From Allorhizobium paknamense (GTDB lineage Bacteria; Pseudomonadota; Alphaproteobacteria; Rhizobiales; Rhizobiaceae), in the NCBI RefSeq assembly GCF_030815125.1, contig NZ_JAUSWH010000009.1:1-64000 (forward strand): DNA of 64,000 nucleotides, given 5' to 3'. Position 1 is the first letter of the stretch. Every line of letters begins with the position of its first letter. Under the pieces are notes generated by a model, which made no database searches, was not told the DNA's origin, and was given only the letters and a program-made list of their open reading frames with translations. This document shows positions 55,143 through 63,590 of this stretch, in pieces. The translations under genes were made by a program, and so were the position numbers.

Positions 55143-56209
55143 TGAAGGCCGGAAAGTATTTCCACGAAAGGGAAAAACCGGTTTTCCCTCCGGAAATACG
55201 CAGACACAAAGCGTTGCTCCGACGCCTGCTTCGCATGATGACAGTCCTGCTGCTGGCACTGGTGGTGGGGGGCCTTCGGGCGTCCGCCGAACCGATGATC
55301 GTGACCGGCCGGGTGATCACCGCCTTCCGGCCGGGCTCAAGCCAGAAGGTGTTCGGCAAGCTGGAATTCCTGGGAGGTCTGGTGATGACCTCCCCCAACA
55401 GCCGCTTTGGCGGCTGGTCCTCCATCCGTTTTCGGGACGATGGGCGGCATTTCATCGGCGTGCTGGACACGGGCCACTGGCTTTCCGGAGAGATCGAGCG
55501 CGATGCGGCAGGCCGCCTTTCCGGCCTCACAGGGCTCTCCATCGCCGCCATGCGCGACAGGGCAGGCAAGACCAATGCCGCGAAGGCTGAGATGGATGCC
55601 GAAAGCCTGGCGATCCGGGGCGACAAGATTTATGTCGGCTTCGAGCGCCGCCATCGCATCGACCAATATCCGCTGGAAGGTTTTGAGACGGCGCGGCCCG
55701 AACGCAGCCTGCCGCTGCCTTTCCCCCGATCGGTGCTCGCCAGCAATCAGAGCCTGGAAACGCTGACAGCGTCCCCACCCGCAGGCCCGCTGGGCGGCGG
55801 GCTGGTGACCGTGACGGAGCGCAGTCTGGATGAGAACGGCCAGCTTTGGGCAGGCATCGTCGATGGACCTAAAACCGGTTCCTTCAAGGTGGCGCATCCC
55901 GACGATTTCGACGTCACCGATGGCGCATGGCTACCGAATGGCGATCTGCTGCTGCTGGAGCGCCGCTTTCATCTTTTGACCGGCCTTGCCATACGCATCG
56001 TCCGTCTTCGCGGCAAGGACATCGCCGCGGGTGCCGAGGTCAAGGGCGAGACCCTGATGCAGGCGGATGCCGGGTTCGAGATCGACAACATGGAAGGGCT
56101 CGATGTCATCGACAAAGGACAGGGCGACCTGCGCCTCATCCTCGTCTCCGATGATAACAATTCCCCCCTGCAACGCAGCCTGATGCTGGAATTCAGGTTG
56201 CTGCCGTAA
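55139..56209 (+). CDS. Secreted esterase-like (phytase-esterase family) protein
   Basis: 356 aa if started at the ATG that overlaps the cobT stop. The chain has a signal peptide (about residues 34-48, [12 protein letters not shown] then ASA) and a beta-propeller-like body: [61 protein letters not shown]. This is the esterase-like phytase family; the activity is not proven. Residues about 5-22 are translated from a degenerate family A element. The ATG at 55235 would give a clean signal peptide and is an alternative start. It overlaps the next, convergent gene by 17 bp. Confidence 0.82.
   Translation: MMKAGKYFHEREKPVFPPEIRRHKALLRRLLRMMTVLLLALVVGGLRASAEPMIVTGRVITAFRPGSSQKVFGKLEFLGGLVMTSPNSRFGGWSSIRFRDDGRHFIGVLDTGHWLSGEIERDAAGRLSGLTGLSIAAMRDRAGKTNAAKAEMDAESLAIRGDKIYVGFERRHRIDQYPLEGFETARPERSLPLPFPRSVLASNQSLETLTASPPAGPLGGGLVTVTERSLDENGQLWAGIVDGPKTGSFKVAHPDDFDVTDGAWLPNGDLLLLERRFHLLTGLAIRIVRLRGKDIAAGAEVKGETLMQADAGFEIDNMEGLDVIDKGQGDLRLILVSDDNNSPLQRSLMLEFRLLP
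55150..55205. repeat. Degenerate family A element in the 5' coding region
   Basis: AAGTATTTCCACGAAAGGGA then ACCGGTTTTCCCTCCGGAAAT and ACGCAGACACAAAG keeps the A core and both arms, inverted as in the 17717 copy. It encodes part of the N-terminus of the esterase-like protein. Confidence 0.68.
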
Positions 56210-56828
56210 CACGATAGGGCTTCAAGACATTCATCAGCGCGCCGTAAGGCAGCAGCATGACGAGCCCCACCGTCATCTTGACAGTGAAATCACCCAGCGC
56301 CCAGGAGATCCAGCGCGGCGCCTCGGTAGAAAACACGCCGAGCAGCGGCGCCCAGCCAATGGCGAAATCGTCATTGGCGCCGATGAAGGCAAAGGCGGGC
56401 GCAAAGGAAATCGAAAAGAACAGCAGCGTATCCAGCACCGAGCCGAACAGCGATCCTGCCAGCGGCGCTTTCCACCAACTCTGCTGGCGCAGGCGGTTGA
56501 ACACGCTGATATCCAGCAATTGCCCGACCAGATAGGCCGTGCCGGACGCCATGGCGATGCGCGGCTGCGAGGTGATGAAGGAGATCGTTACGCCGACCAG
56601 AAAACCGATAAACACCACCCGGCGGGCCATGGACGGGCCGAATTGCCGGTTGGTCAGATCCGTCACCAGAAAGGCCACCGGATAGGTGAAGGCTCCATAG
56701 GTCAGGAGATCGCCCAACTGGATGCCGGCCAGATCGCCGGTCAGCGGATATTGAACGAGAATATTGGACGCCACGACGACCAAAGTCATCAGCGCGCCAT
56801 AGACGAGCATATGCTTGAGAGAGAGCAT
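56193..56828 (-). CDS. Queuosine precursor transporter (YhhQ/VUT family)
   Basis: 211 aa with six membrane helices. The family takes up preQ0/preQ1 or related bases for queuosine synthesis. Signature parts are YGAFTYPVAFLVTDLTNRQFGP, RIAMASGTAYLVGQLLDISVFNRLR, LAGSLFGSVLDTLLFFSISF and the final helix before the basic tail. Together with gluQ (22694) it shows that queuosine is used. It overlaps the convergent esterase-like gene by 17 bp. rpmB lies upstream on the same strand. Confidence 0.92.
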   Translation of the reverse strand: MLSLKHMLVYGALMTLVVVASNILVQYPLTGDLAGIQLGDLLTYGAFTYPVAFLVTDLTNRQFGPSMARRVVFIGFLVGVTISFITSQPRIAMASGTAYLVGQLLDISVFNRLRQQSWWKAPLAGSLFGSVLDTLLFFSISFAPAFAFIGANDDFAIGWAPLLGVFSTEAPRWISWALGDFTVKMTVGLVMLLPYGALMNVLKPYRVTAAT

Positions 56829-56925
56829 TTTTTTATCCTGGGTTATGCCACCAGCCTGTTTTGACGCGCTCTCGGGATTTCCGATGCAAGGACTTTCTGA
56901 TCCTTGAAAGCCCCCCCAAATGAAA

Positions 56926-56953
56926 AGGCTTGAACGGTGACCCGTCCAAGCCT
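56926..56953 (-). terminator. Terminator of rpmB
   Basis: AGGCTTG..ACGG / CCGT..CAAGCCT forms an interrupted 11-bp stem, followed by TTTT on the minus strand, about 45 bp after the rpmB stop. It is a likely intrinsic terminator. Confidence 0.75.
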
Positions 56954-56998
56954 CCCAATTGCAAAAGAGCGCTTATCCCTCCGAGAAGGGGCCGAAAA

Positions 56999-57289
56999 TC
57001 AGGCAGCTTCAGCGGTCTTCTTGACGATCTGGCGACGCAGCAGACGGGCGCGCATCGACAGTTCGTTTTCATGAGCCTTGATGAGGAAAGCGTCCAGACC
57101 ACCGCGGTGCTCGACAGAGCGCAGAGCGGCAGCGGAAACGCGCAGACGGTAACGCTGGCCGAGAACGTCGGAGATCAGCGTGACATCGCACAGGTTCGGC
57201 AGGAACCGGCGCTTGGTCTTGTTGTTGGCGTGGCTGACATTGTTGCCCGACTGGACGCCCTTGCCGGTCAATTCACATACACGGGACAT
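56999..57289 (-). CDS. rpmB: 50S ribosomal protein L28
   Basis: 96 aa. [20 protein letters not shown] and [11 protein letters not shown] are the L28 signature, and the C-terminus [21 protein letters not shown] is typical of alphaproteobacteria. It is a large-subunit protein. It is transcribed alone, divergent from a DUF3108 gene, and the gap of 216 bp between them must hold both promoters. Confidence 0.97.
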   Translation of the reverse strand: MSRVCELTGKGVQSGNNVSHANNKTKRRFLPNLCDVTLISDVLGQRYRLRVSAAALRSVEHRGGLDAFLIKAHENELSMRARLLRRQIVKKTAEAA

Positions 57290-57505
57290 GTTGCACCTAT
57301 ATTCTTCTTGGCAATCGGAGAACGTCCCGGCAAAACTCGGGCGCGCAATCCAACGCGGTCTGATTGGAAAGTTGCGGTTCTATAGTCAGCTTGGCCGCGC
57401 CCGTCAAGCCAAACTTCGCCCATCACGGCATTTCTCTGGCCTTCGGCTATCGTCTTGCCACAGTGAAAGCCCTAGATAAGACAAATCACATTTTCAGGAT
57501 GGCGC

Positions 57506-58297
57506 ATGGCGATGATGTTTTCTCAAGGTCTTGGCAGATCTTTTCTGGCGGCAATGGCGGGCGTTCTGGCTCTTGGCGGCGCAGCACTTGCCGATGAAAG
57601 CTATCACACCGATTACCGGGTGACGCTGGCTGGCCTGCCCGTGGCGCGGGCCTCCTTCACCACCAATATCAGCGATTCCGATTACAAGATCGCCGGTGAC
57701 ATTTCCTCGGCGGGGCTGGTCAATGTTTTCACCAGTCTGACGGCCAAAACCAGCGTGGCAGGTCAGGTGGTCGGCACGGAAAGACTTGAGCCGCAGAGCT
57801 ATGAACTGATCTACACGCGCGGTAAACGCACCCGCACCTATGATGTGCGCTTTTCCGGCGGCTCGGTCGTCAAGACCAGCATTACGCCGGAACCCAAGCG
57901 CAATGCCGATCGCTGGATTCCCGTCTCGCCGGGAGACCTGCGCGCCGTCTTCGATCCGCTGGGCGGGCTGGTGCTTTCAGAAAGAGGCGGGCTCTGCAAC
58001 CGCACCATTCCGATCTATGATGGCGAGAGCCGCATGGATCTGGTGCTTTCTCCCAAGGGCAAGGCGAAGTTCACCGCCGGCGATGTCTCGGGCGAGGCCA
58101 CCGTTTGCAGTGTGCGCTATGTGCCGAAATCCGGGTTCAACAAGGGTCGCAGCGATATCGAATATCTGCGGCAGGCCAATGACATGGAAATCTGGTTTGC
58201 CAAGGCTGGCGGCATGAAGCTATATGCTCCTGTCTATGCCAAAGTGCCGACCCGGGTTGGCCCTCTCTATATCACGGCAACCCGTTTCGGCGCATGA
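57506..58297 (+). CDS. Exported DUF3108 protein
   Basis: 263 aa. A signal peptide (AAMAGVLALGGAALA-DE) leads to a beta-rich body. YRVTLAGLPVARASFT, SAGLVNVFTSLTAKTSVAG, KRTRTYDVRFSGGSV and DGESRMDLVLS match DUF3108, a periplasmic family probably related to envelope lipid or sugar handling. The role is not established. The ATG at 57506 is used; a second ATG three codons on is possible. It is followed after 33 bp by an EamA transporter gene on the same strand. Confidence 0.87.
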   Translation: MAMMFSQGLGRSFLAAMAGVLALGGAALADESYHTDYRVTLAGLPVARASFTTNISDSDYKIAGDISSAGLVNVFTSLTAKTSVAGQVVGTERLEPQSYELIYTRGKRTRTYDVRFSGGSVVKTSITPEPKRNADRWIPVSPGDLRAVFDPLGGLVLSERGGLCNRTIPIYDGESRMDLVLSPKGKAKFTAGDVSGEATVCSVRYVPKSGFNKGRSDIEYLRQANDMEIWFAKAGGMKLYAPVYAKVPTRVGPLYITATRFGA

Positions 58298-58330
58298 GAA
58301 AAGCCCCGGCGGGTCGCCGCCGGAGCGCTT

Positions 58331-59236
58331 ATGAAGATCAAGGCAACGCTGATCGGTTTCAGCGCCATTCTGATGTGGTCCTTTCTGGCCCTGATGACGG
58401 CGGCATCGGGTAAGATGCCGCCTTTCCAGCTTTCAGCCGTCTGCTTTGCCATCGGCGCGCTTCCCGGCATCGTCACCTTCATCCTCAAACCGCAGCGCCT
58501 TCAGCTGCTGCGCCAGCCCGCGAAAGTCTGGATTGTCGGCATTGCCGGTCTGTTCGGCTATCATTTTCTCTATTTCACGGCTCTTCGAAATGCGCCTGCC
58601 GTGGAAGCGGGGCTGATCGCCTATCTCTGGCCGCTGCTGATCGTCTTCGGCTCGGCGCTTTTGCCGGGGGAAAGGCTGCGCTGGTATCATTGCGCAGGCG
58701 CGGTGGCAGGGCTGTGCGGCACGGTGCTGATCGTCGGCAAGAATGGCTTTCATTTCGATCCGGCCTATGCCTTCGGCTATGGTGCGGCCTTTCTCTGCGC
58801 CTTTACCTGGTCCGGTTATTCGCTGATCACCCGCCGCTTCGAAGCGGCGTCCACCGATGTCGTCACCGGCTTTTGCCTCGCCACCTCGCTCCTGTCGCTG
58901 CTCTGCCATCTCGGGCTGGAGGAGACAATCTGGCCGGAAAGCCTATCGCAATGGCTGGCGGTGATCGGGCTCGGGCTGCTGCCGGTGGGGGCCGCCTTTT
59001 ACGCCTGGGATTTCGGCGTCAAGAACGGCGACATCCAGATCCTTGGCGCGGCCAGCTATGCCGCGCCGCTGCTCTCGACGCTCATTCTCATCCTCTTCGG
59101 TTTTGCCGAGCCTGACCTGCGCATTGCGCTGGCCTGCGCGCTGATCACCGGCGGTGCAGTGCTGGCGGCCAGCGACATGTTCAGGAGGCGGAAGGGGACC
59201 AGCCCGGCGGCGCCATCTCAAAGGCCTCAAAACTGA
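58331..59236 (+). CDS. EamA/DMT family transporter (YddG-like)
   Basis: 301 aa with ten helices in two EamA repeats (about residues 5-135 and 145-285). LYFTALRNAPAVEAGLIAYLWPLLIV and GYSLITRRFEAASTDVVTGF fit the DMT superfamily; the order resembles YddG, an exporter of aromatic amino acids, but the substrate is uncertain. The start has GGAG about 8 bp upstream. The last 56 bp overlap the convergent cupin gene. Confidence 0.87.
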   Translation: MKIKATLIGFSAILMWSFLALMTAASGKMPPFQLSAVCFAIGALPGIVTFILKPQRLQLLRQPAKVWIVGIAGLFGYHFLYFTALRNAPAVEAGLIAYLWPLLIVFGSALLPGERLRWYHCAGAVAGLCGTVLIVGKNGFHFDPAYAFGYGAAFLCAFTWSGYSLITRRFEAASTDVVTGFCLATSLLSLLCHLGLEETIWPESLSQWLAVIGLGLLPVGAAFYAWDFGVKNGDIQILGAASYAAPLLSTLILILFGFAEPDLRIALACALITGGAVLAASDMFRRRKGTSPAAPSQRPQN

Positions 59237-59606
59237 AACCGGGCGCAACCGTACAGCCGACAAGGGTGAAATCGCCGGCGCTTTCCGCCGCCTGCCAGCT
59301 GTTGGCCGGAATGACGGCCTGGGGCCGTTCGCCTTTCAGCACATCCGGACCGAGGCTGATGGTCTGCACGGTCTTGCCGTCATCGCAGCGGTAAAGCGAA
59401 AGCGGCGCGCCCGCGTAATAATGCCAGACTTCGGCGGCATCGCGCACCCGGTGCCAATGCGAGCGCTGCCCCTTCTCCAGCAGGTAGTAGATCGCAGTGG
59501 AGTGACCGCGCCCGCCCTCCGGCGCATCGCGAAAGGTTTCCGTATACCACCCGCCTTCGGGATGCGGCTGCATGGCAAGGGCCGCGATGATGTCTTGAGC
59601 CTGCAT
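59181..59606 (-). CDS. Cupin-fold protein (DUF985)
   Basis: 141 aa from the ATG at 59606. MQPHPEGGWYTETFR, STAIYYLLEKGQRSHWHRVRDAAEVWHYYAG and VGCTVAPGFSFEAFEMAPP are the DUF985 signature, a cupin barrel with His residues that may bind metal. It lies one base after gloB on the same strand, which suggests cotranscription; no enzyme activity is known for most members. Confidence 0.88.
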   Translation of the reverse strand: MQAQDIIAALAMQPHPEGGWYTETFRDAPEGGRGHSTAIYYLLEKGQRSHWHRVRDAAEVWHYYAGAPLSLYRCDDGKTVQTISLGPDVLKGERPQAVIPANSWQAAESAGDFTLVGCTVAPGFSFEAFEMAPPGWSPSAS

Positions 59607-59607
59607 C

Positions 59608-60378
59608 TTAAAAATTGTCCTTGCGCTTGCGGATTTCGGCAAACACCTCTTCATTGCTGCGGCTTTCCATCAGCAGATTGCGGCGAATGCCGGGATCGCC
59701 CGCGCGCAGGAAGGGATTGGTTTCCTTTTCCAGATAAAGCGTCGTCGGAATGGTGAAGCGGCCTTCGGCCCTCAGTGCCTCAATTTCCTGGACCCGCGCT
59801 TTCAGCCGCTCATTGTCGGGATCGATGGTCAGCGCGAAACGGGCATTGGAAAGCGTGTATTCATGGCCGAAATAAACCGCCGTCTCATCCGGCAGCACCG
59901 AAAGCTTCTGCAGCGAATGCCACATGTCGCTGGCCGAGCGCTCGAACAGCCGCCCGCAGCCCAGCGCAAACAACGTATCGGCAGCAAACAGCAGCTTGCT
60001 GTCGACGAAATGGTAGCAGACATGACCGGCCGTATGGCCGGGAGTCTCGATCACCTGCACACGATGCTCACCAAACAGCAATTCATCGCCATCGGCAGCG
60101 GTGCGGTCGAGCCCCGGAATGGCCACGGCCTCATTGACCGGCCCGATGATGGTGCAGCCGTATTTTTCCTTGAGCGCCAGATTGGCCTCGACATGATCGG
60201 TATGGTGGTGGGTGGTGAAAATATGCGAAATCGTCCAGCCGCGCAGTTCCGCTGCGGCGATGATCGGCCCGGCTTCCGGCGCATCGATCGAGGCCGTCAA
60301 GCCGGATTCGGGACAATGCACGAGTACGCCGTAATTATCGCTTCGGCAGAGAAAGACATCCAGTTCAAGGCTTTTCAT
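59608..60378 (-). CDS. gloB: Hydroxyacylglutathione hydrolase (glyoxalase II)
   Basis: 256 aa. It hydrolyses S-lactoylglutathione in methylglyoxal detoxification. The metal motif [14 protein letters not shown] (about residues 56-69) and the later [28 protein letters not shown] and [13 protein letters not shown] hold the binuclear centre ligands. The C-terminus [18 protein letters not shown] is typical. A family H element lies 23 bp upstream of the start codon. A cupin gene follows in the same transcript. Confidence 0.95.
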   Translation of the reverse strand: MKSLELDVFLCRSDNYGVLVHCPESGLTASIDAPEAGPIIAAAELRGWTISHIFTTHHHTDHVEANLALKEKYGCTIIGPVNEAVAIPGLDRTAADGDELLFGEHRVQVIETPGHTAGHVCYHFVDSKLLFAADTLFALGCGRLFERSASDMWHSLQKLSVLPDETAVYFGHEYTLSNARFALTIDPDNERLKARVQEIEALRAEGRFTIPTTLYLEKETNPFLRAGDPGIRRNLLMESRSNEEVFAEIRKRKDNF

Positions 60379-60401
60379 CGGACAATTCCTTGGGTTTCCT
60401 C

Positions 60402-60542
60402 AAAGTCTGTCCATAATTGCCGCTGGCGGGCTGCAAATGGCAATTTCTGCGCCTCCAGTGCTCACATACTTGAGTATGCTCCGCCCTGGTTCTCGAAATC
60501 ACCATTTTCGCCACACCAACGACAATTCTTGAACAGACTTTT
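60402..60542. repeat. Family H inverted-repeat element, copy 2
   Basis: AAAGTCTGTCCATAATTGCC and its partner GACAATTCTTGAACAGACTT form the outer repeat. The interior (GGCGGGCTGCAAATGGCAAT, TACTTGAGTA, GGTTCTCGAAATCACC) is the reverse complement of that at 12697-12842, with many changes. It sits in the divergent promoter region of gloB and the 60659 gene. Confidence 0.75.
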
Positions 60543-60658
60543 GCTTTCAATGTAGGTCTGACCGACACTTGCGTCAAAAGCCAAACGCAGATTTTCCCAA
60601 CCTTTGAAGGCCAGTCTTGTGCCTTGAAATGATCGGCTGCTGCTGTCAAAGTCCCGGC

Positions 60659-61438
60659 ATGTACGTGGATATTGTCGATCTTCGCCAGTTTTATCATTCG
60701 CAGCTTGGCCGGGTTGCGGAACAGTCGATTTCCATGGCGCTCGCCTCGCTCTGGGCGCGCCTGCCGGAAGAGCGGCTGGTGGGGCTGGGCTATGCCATTC
60801 CCTATCTCGACCGGTTTCGCGCCGATACCGAACGCGCCTTCGCCTTCATGCCCGCAGGCCAGGGTGCGGTAAACTGGCCGCCGGGGGAACGGTCCTCAAC
60901 CGCGCTGGTCTTCGAAGAGGAATTGCCGCTGCCGGACAGCTCCATCGACCGGGTGCTGATGGTGCATTCGCTGGAATTTGCCGAAAGCCCGCGGGAAACG
61001 CTCAAGGAAATCTGGCGGGTGCTGGCGCCTGGCGGGCGGCTGGTGATCGTGGTGCCCAACCGGCGCGGCGTGTGGGCCCGCATGGAACACACTCCCTTCG
61101 GCTCGGGCCGACCCTATTCTCGCCGCCAGTTGACGGCTCTGTTTCGGGAAACCAATTTTACGCCGGGCGCCACGGCGGAAGCGCTGTTCTTCCCGCCGTC
61201 GCAGTTGAAAACCGTGCTGGGCCTGCGCAGCGCCTTCGAGCGCTTCGGGCGGATATTCTCGCCCGCCTTCAGCGGCGTGATCGTGGTTGAGGCGCAGAAG
61301 CGGCTTTATCAGGGCTTGCCGGTGGCCGTGCGGGCCTCGCGTCGCGTCTTCGCGCCAGTGCTTGCCCCGCAGGGCGTACCCACCACGAGAGAGGCGCTGA
61401 ACCGGCTTTCCCCCTGCCCGCCGCCCTCGACAAAATAA
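60659..61438 (+). CDS. Class I SAM-dependent methyltransferase
   Basis: 259 aa from the ATG at 60659. The fold is seen in its later parts: [49 protein letters not shown] covers motifs II-III in pieces. Motif I is degenerate ([16 protein letters not shown]), as in a subgroup of rhizobial methyltransferases. It is divergent from gloB, an association common in alphaproteobacteria. The substrate is unknown. The following hisC gene begins 58 bp downstream. Confidence 0.82.
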   Translation: MYVDIVDLRQFYHSQLGRVAEQSISMALASLWARLPEERLVGLGYAIPYLDRFRADTERAFAFMPAGQGAVNWPPGERSSTALVFEEELPLPDSSIDRVLMVHSLEFAESPRETLKEIWRVLAPGGRLVIVVPNRRGVWARMEHTPFGSGRPYSRRQLTALFRETNFTPGATAEALFFPPSQLKTVLGLRSAFERFGRIFSPAFSGVIVVEAQKRLYQGLPVAVRASRRVFAPVLAPQGVPTTREALNRLSPCPPPSTK

Positions 61439-61496
61439 CGATGAGCGGATAAGGCAAAGCCTTCAGTCAAACGCCATTTCATCAGGATCTGTTGCC

Positions 61497-62600
61497 ATGA
61501 GTGCCAAGCTTGAGCCCGCTCCGCGTCCGGGAATTCTCGATATCGCAGCCTATGTTCCGGGCAAGGAGCATGCGCCGGGCGTGGCCAAGGTCTACAAGCT
61601 CTCCTCCAATGAAACGCCGCTCGGCCCGAGCCCCAAGGCCATCGAGGCTTTCAAGGCCGCCGCCAGCCAGCTGGAAATCTATCCGGACGGACAGGCCGTC
61701 AAGCTGCGGCAGGCCATTGCCAGCGCCCACGGCCTGAACCCCGCCAATATTCTCTGCGGCAATGGCTCGGATGAGCTGCTCGGTCTGCTTTGCCATGTCT
61801 ATCTCGGCACGGGCGATGAGGCGATCATCACCGAACACGGTTTTCTGGTTTACAAGATCCAGATCACCGCAGCCGGGGCAACGCCGGTTACCGTCAAGGA
61901 AAATAACGGCCAGGTGGATGTCGATGCCATTCTTGCCGCCGTCACCGACAAGACGAAAATGGTCTTCATCGCCAATCCCGGCAATCCCACCGGCACCTAT
62001 GTGCCAGGCGCGGAGATCCGCCGTCTCGTAGCAGGTCTGCCCAAGCATGTGCTGCTGGTGCTGGACGCCGCCTATGCCGAATATGTGCGCCGCAATGATT
62101 ACGAAGCAGGCATCGAGATCGTCTCGGAAAACCGCAATGTGGTGATGACGCGCACCTTCTCGAAGATCTACGGGCTGGCCGCACTTCGGATCGGCTGGAT
62201 CTATGCGCCCGCCGCCATCATCGACGCCATGAACCGCGTGCGTGGCCCCTTCAACCTGAACAGTGCCGCGATTGCCGCCGGGGCCGAAGCCATTCTGGAT
62301 CGGGAGTTCACCGACAAGGTGGTGGATTTCAATCTGGGCTGGCTCACCCGGCTGACACAGGAGTTCGAGGCCATGGGGCTGAAGGTAACGCCTTCGGTCA
62401 CCAACTTCCTGCTCATTCATTTCCCGGATGAGGATGGCAAGCGCGCGCCGGAGGCCGATGAATTCCTGACCTCGCGCGGCTATATCCTGCGCGCCGTCAA
62501 GGCCTATGGCTTCCCCAATTCGCTGCGCATGTCGATTGGCACGGAAGAGGCCAATCTCGGCGTGATCGCCGCGCTCAAAGACTTTCTGGGACGGAGTTGA
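61497..62600 (+). CDS. hisC: Histidinol-phosphate/aromatic aminotransferase HisC
   Basis: 367 aa. A class I/II PLP aminotransferase. Recognised by [52 protein letters not shown] and the PLP Lys in [17 protein letters not shown]. It can act on histidinol phosphate. Being coupled to a prephenate/arogenate dehydrogenase gene (TGATG overlap), it probably also transaminates prephenate or 4-hydroxyphenylpyruvate in tyrosine and phenylalanine synthesis. Confidence 0.92.
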   Translation: MSAKLEPAPRPGILDIAAYVPGKEHAPGVAKVYKLSSNETPLGPSPKAIEAFKAAASQLEIYPDGQAVKLRQAIASAHGLNPANILCGNGSDELLGLLCHVYLGTGDEAIITEHGFLVYKIQITAAGATPVTVKENNGQVDVDAILAAVTDKTKMVFIANPGNPTGTYVPGAEIRRLVAGLPKHVLLVLDAAYAEYVRRNDYEAGIEIVSENRNVVMTRTFSKIYGLAALRIGWIYAPAAIIDAMNRVRGPFNLNSAAIAAGAEAILDREFTDKVVDFNLGWLTRLTQEFEAMGLKVTPSVTNFLLIHFPDEDGKRAPEADEFLTSRGYILRAVKAYGFPNSLRMSIGTEEANLGVIAALKDFLGRS

Positions 62601-63526
62601 TGGAGCCGCTTTTTAATCGGATTGCGCTGATCGGCATCGGCCTGATCGGCTCGTCCATCGCACGCGATGTCCGCAAGCTCGGCCTTGCGCAGGAGATCGT
62701 CATTTCCACCCGCTCGGCGGCGACGCTTGCCCAGGCGGAAGCGTTGAAGCTGGGTGATCGTTACACCACCTCCGCCGCAAGTGCTGCCGATGGTGCCGAT
62801 CTCATCATCGTATCGGTCCCGGTCGGCGCCTCGGAAAGCGTGGCGGTGCAGATCGCTCCGGCGCTGAAGCCGGGCGCAATCATCACCGATGTCGGCTCCA
62901 CCAAGGCCTCCGTCATCGCCCAGATGGCGCCGCATATGCCGCAGGATGTGCATTTCATTCCGGGCCACCCGCTGGCGGGTACGGAAAAATCCGGCCCCGA
63001 GGCCGGTTTTTCCGGTCTGTTCAAGGGGCGCTGGTGCATCTTCACACCACTACCGGACACGAATGCCGAGGCCCTTGCCAAGCTTCGCCAGTTCTGGGAA
63101 GCACTGGGGTCCAAAGTGGATGAAATGGACCCGCAGCATCATGACAAGGTGCTGGCCATCGTCTCCCACCTGCCGCATATCATCGCCTACAACATCGTCG
63201 GCACGGCGGACGATCTGGAAACGGTGACCGAATCCGAAGTCATCAAATATTCCGCCTCCGGTTTCCGCGACTTTACCCGCCTTGCCGCATCCGATCCGAC
63301 CATGTGGCGGGACGTATGCCTGCACAACAAGGACGCGATCCTGGAAATGCTGGCCCGCTTTTCCGAGGATCTTGCCTCGCTGCAACGCGCCATCCGCTGG
63401 GGCGAAGGCGACAAGCTGTTCGAGCTTTTCACCCGCACCCGCACCATTCGCCGCTCCATCGTCGAAGCCGGTCAAGATGTGGATGTGCCGGACTTTGGCC
63501 GCCATGCGCTGGACGACAAACGGTAA
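62600..63526 (+). CDS. tyrC: Prephenate/arogenate dehydrogenase family protein
   Basis: 308 aa from the ATG at 62600, which overlaps the hisC stop. It oxidises arogenate or prephenate with NAD(P) to give tyrosine or its keto acid. The Rossmann motif IALIGIGLIGSSIARDV is at the start. TDVGSTKASVI, FIPGHPLAGTEKSGPEAG with the catalytic His, and VLAIVSHLPHIIAY are intact. Which substrate is preferred is not clear. The stop codon lies inside the stem of a terminator. Confidence 0.92.
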   Translation: MEPLFNRIALIGIGLIGSSIARDVRKLGLAQEIVISTRSAATLAQAEALKLGDRYTTSAASAADGADLIIVSVPVGASESVAVQIAPALKPGAIITDVGSTKASVIAQMAPHMPQDVHFIPGHPLAGTEKSGPEAGFSGLFKGRWCIFTPLPDTNAEALAKLRQFWEALGSKVDEMDPQHHDKVLAIVSHLPHIIAYNIVGTADDLETVTESEVIKYSASGFRDFTRLAASDPTMWRDVCLHNKDAILEMLARFSEDLASLQRAIRWGEGDKLFELFTRTRTIRRSIVEAGQDVDVPDFGRHALDDKR

Positions 63527-63544
63527 GAAAACACTTACCGTTTT
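63518..63544 (+). terminator. Terminator that overlaps the tyrC stop codon
   Basis: AAACGGTAAG/CTTACCGTTT is a perfect 10-bp stem with a 6-nt loop, ending in TTTT. The stop codon TAA (63524-63526) lies in the left arm, so a translating ribosome would melt the stem until release. Confidence 0.85.
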
Positions 63545-63554
63545 AATCCCGTCT

Positions 63555-63590
63555 TATACGAGGAGTCATTGAAAATGACTCCTCGTATTA
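63555..63590. repeat. Hairpin element related to the family B end
   Basis: TATACGAGGAGTCATTGAAA and the complement ATGACTCCTCGTATTA form a 14-bp stem. The centre matches the third hairpin of the 6221 element and the hairpin at 13862. It ends in the TAA stop codon of the minus-strand DUF2125 gene and may also end transcription from both sides. Confidence 0.75.
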
